Assembly (NCBI GenBank): GCA_019637225.1
Contig: JAHBWC010000004.1
Coordinates: forward strand, 1-64,000
Length of the DNA: 64,000 nucleotides
Direction of reading: 5' to 3'
Source: Labilithrix sp.
Lineage (GTDB): Bacteria; Myxococcota_A; Polyangia; Polyangiales; Polyangiaceae
Shown here: positions 62,500-64,000 of the stretch, piece by piece
How positions within the stretch are numbered: position 1 is the stretch's first letter
How the letters are laid out: every line of letters begins with the position of its first letter
The notes under the pieces: model-generated
What the model saw: the letters and a program-made list of their open reading frames with translations, nothing else
Told to the model about the DNA's origin: nothing
The model's database searches: none
Position numbers and translations under genes: made by a program

Positions 62500-64000
62500 T
62501 CACTCCGCCGCTTCGATCGATCGTCCGGGTGACGGCCGAGCGAGCGCGCGCCCCGTCGCCGTCTTCTTCTTCACGAGCGCACGCGGCTCGCCCTCGAAGA
62601 CGACACGTCCGCCCGCCTCGCCTGCCTCCGGGCCGAGCTCGACGACCCAGTCGGCGTTCGCGATCACGTCGGGGTGGTGCTCGACGATGACGAGGGTGTC
62701 ACCGCGCTCCACGAGTCGATCGAGCACGCGGACGAGACGCGCGACGTCCGAGAGGTGGAGGCCGGTCGTGGGCTCGTCGAGCACGTAGACGGTCGGCTCG
62801 TGCGCCGAGCCCGCGGTGAGCTCGCTCGCGAGCTTGAGCCGCTGCGCTTCGCCGCCGGAGAGCGTGTTCGACCCTTGGCCCAGCGCGACGTAGCCGACGC
62901 CGAGCTCGGCGAGCGTGCGGAGCGGACGGGCGATCTTCGGGTGCGCCGAGAAGACCGTCGCCGCGTCCTCGGCGGAGAGGCGGAGCACGTCTCCGATCGA
63001 GAGGCCCGCCCAGCGGACGTCGAGCGTCGCGGGCTCGAAGCGCGCGCCCTGGCAGGTCTCGCAGGGCGTGACGACCTCGGGCAAAAACGACATCTCGGCG
63101 ACGATCGAACCCTGGCCGTCGCACGCGGTGCAGCGGCCGCCCTGCGGCGTGTTGAACGAGAAGCGCGCGGGCGTGTAGCCGCGGACCTTCGACTCCGGGA
63201 GCGCCGCGAAGAGCCGGCGGATCTCGTCCCAGACGCCGAGGAACGTCGCGGGCACCGAGCGCGGCGTCCGTCCGATCGGCGACTGGTCGACGGCGAGCGC
63301 GCGACGGACCGTCTTCGGCACCTTGATCGAGCGGTGAGGCCCAGGCGTCGGCGCGACGAGATCGAGCTCGCGACGGAGGGCGGGGAAGAAGACCCGCTGC
63401 ACGAGCGTGCTCTTGCCGGAGCCGCTCACGCCCGCGACGACGCACATGCGTCCGACCGGGACACGGAACGTGACGTCGTGGAGGTTGTTCGCGCGCGCCC
63501 CCTCGAGCTCGATCCACGCGTCGCTGGTCGGGCGCCGCGGGCGGACGACGCCGAAGGGCTCGCGCAGCGCCTGGCCGGTCGGCGAGGCCGCGGTCGCGAG
63601 GACGGCCGCGGGGGCACCCTCGGCGATGACGTGGCCGCCGCTCCGCCCGCCGCTCGGACCGAGGTCGGTCAGGTGATCGGCCGCGAGGATCGTCTCGGCG
63701 TCGTGCTCGACGACGAGGACGGTCGATCCGGTGTCGACGAGGGCGCGGAGGTTGGCGATGAGGCGCTTGGTGTCGCGCGGGTGAAGGCCGATCGTCGGCT
63801 CGTCGAGCACGTAGAGCGCCCCGGTGAGGCCGCTCCCGAGCTGCGCCGAGAGGCGGAGCCGCTGCATCTCGCCGCCGGAGAGCGTGCTCGCCGCGCGCCC
63901 GAGGCCGAGGTAGCCGAGGCCGACGCGGACCACGAAGCCGAGCCTGCGCACGAGCTCGGCGAGGGGCGCCTTCGCGATCGTCGCGCTCTTGCCCGTGAGC
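62500..64000 (-). CDS. uvrA: excinuclease ABC subunit A (C-terminal part; N-terminus outside the window)
   Basis: The last 500 residues of UvrA; the frame enters from the right edge with no stop. First ABC signature TLSGGEMQRLRL and LYVLDEPTIGLHPRD; second Walker A GVSGSGKSTLV; zinc finger CTACDGQG and CETCQGARF; second signature TLSGGEAQRLKLA and VYVLDEPTTGLH. UvrA finds bulky DNA lesions and loads UvrB. The C-terminal tail after the ATPase (KKKTATGRALARPSPGRS) is short. Gaps on the left side up to 62352 (about 150 bases) show no gene. Confidence 0.97.
   Translation of the reverse strand, partial: LTGKSATIAKAPLAELVRRLGFVVRVGLGYLGLGRAASTLSGGEMQRLRLSAQLGSGLTGALYVLDEPTIGLHPRDTKRLIANLRALVDTGSTVLVVEHDAETILAADHLTDLGPSGGRSGGHVIAEGAPAAVLATAASPTGQALREPFGVVRPRRPTSDAWIELEGARANNLHDVTFRVPVGRMCVVAGVSGSGKSTLVQRVFFPALRRELDLVAPTPGPHRSIKVPKTVRRALAVDQSPIGRTPRSVPATFLGVWDEIRRLFAALPESKVRGYTPARFSFNTPQGGRCTACDGQGSIVAEMSFLPEVVTPCETCQGARFEPATLDVRWAGLSIGDVLRLSAEDAATVFSAHPKIARPLRTLAELGVGYVALGQGSNTLSGGEAQRLKLASELTAGSAHEPTVYVLDEPTTGLHLSDVARLVRVLDRLVERGDTLVIVEHHPDVIANADWVVELGPEAGEAGGRVVFEGEPRALVKKKTATGRALARPSPGRSIEAAE

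Overview
The window is very GC-rich (about 70 % by eye, with G or C in nearly every third codon position) and looks like a chromosomal segment of a myxobacterium (Myxococcota, Polyangia-like). The evidence is the mix of a Ser/Thr protein kinase next to a TPR protein, FHA-domain sigma-54 activators, type IV pilus genes pilC and pilS, many lipoproteins of unknown function with Ser/Gly- or Cys-rich repeats, a lectin-like lipoprotein with a myxobacterial Cys-rich motif, and a glycoside hydrolase ending in a MYXO-CTERM-type tail. I found no rRNA, tRNA, CRISPR array, phage or insertion sequence. The species is inference.

Layout. 0-6.7 kb: the N-terminus of an M16 protease, a membrane-anchored parvulin foldase whose stop codon has been lost to an apparent one-base frameshift, a PilZ protein, a lipoprotein, an FHA/sigma-54 activator and a lipoprotein with 11-residue repeats. 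6.7-14.5 kb: a sugar-dehydrogenase-like protein fused to a di-heme cytochrome, a VWA-FHA protein, a Ser/Thr kinase overlapping a TPR protein, and a lectin-like lipoprotein. 14.6-24.6 kb: mlaC, pilS, pilC, a serine hydrolase, a UbiB-type kinase, an MFS transporter, a YtpQ-like protein and a class III aminotransferase. 24.7-36.4 kb: glpK, a UPF0158 protein, a tightly coupled trio (periplasmic protein, cation diffusion facilitator, BMP-type binding protein), a ThDP-dependent lyase/synthase, a TerB-like protein, a stand-alone LysR DNA-binding domain, map and mutS2.

36.5-52 kb: a small zinc-ribbon protein, an FHA-GAF-sigma-54 activator, a membrane protein with PQQPY repeats, an SRPBCC protein, and an operon of a 39-codon ORF, a sulfotransferase and an arginine-deiminase-like protein. 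Then gpsA, a lipoprotein-lepB-lipoprotein operon, an aldehyde dehydrogenase, a DinB-like protein, and an ECF sigma factor with a membrane partner. 52-64 kb: membrane and secreted proteins of unknown function, a large ICMT-family methyltransferase, a Sel1-type lipoprotein, the GH with the sorting tail, a lipoprotein with four CC repeats, a SAM methyltransferase, a peroxiredoxin, a possible short lipoprotein and the C-terminal part of uvrA (cut by the window edge).

How the genes work together. Housekeeping (uvrA, mutS2, map, gpsA, glpK, lepB, mlaC) is interleaved with signalling and cell-surface genes. The signalling set is internally consistent: a membrane Ser/Thr kinase can create phosphothreonine, which FHA domains of three other proteins here could read; two of these activate sigma-54 transcription. 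Secretion and surface genes (signal peptidase I, parvulin foldase, M16 protease, mlaC, about ten lipoproteins, a sorting-tail protein) form the second theme. The least explained unit is the small ORF-sulfotransferase-deiminase operon at 41.6-43.95 kb. No complete known defence or secondary-metabolite system is present.
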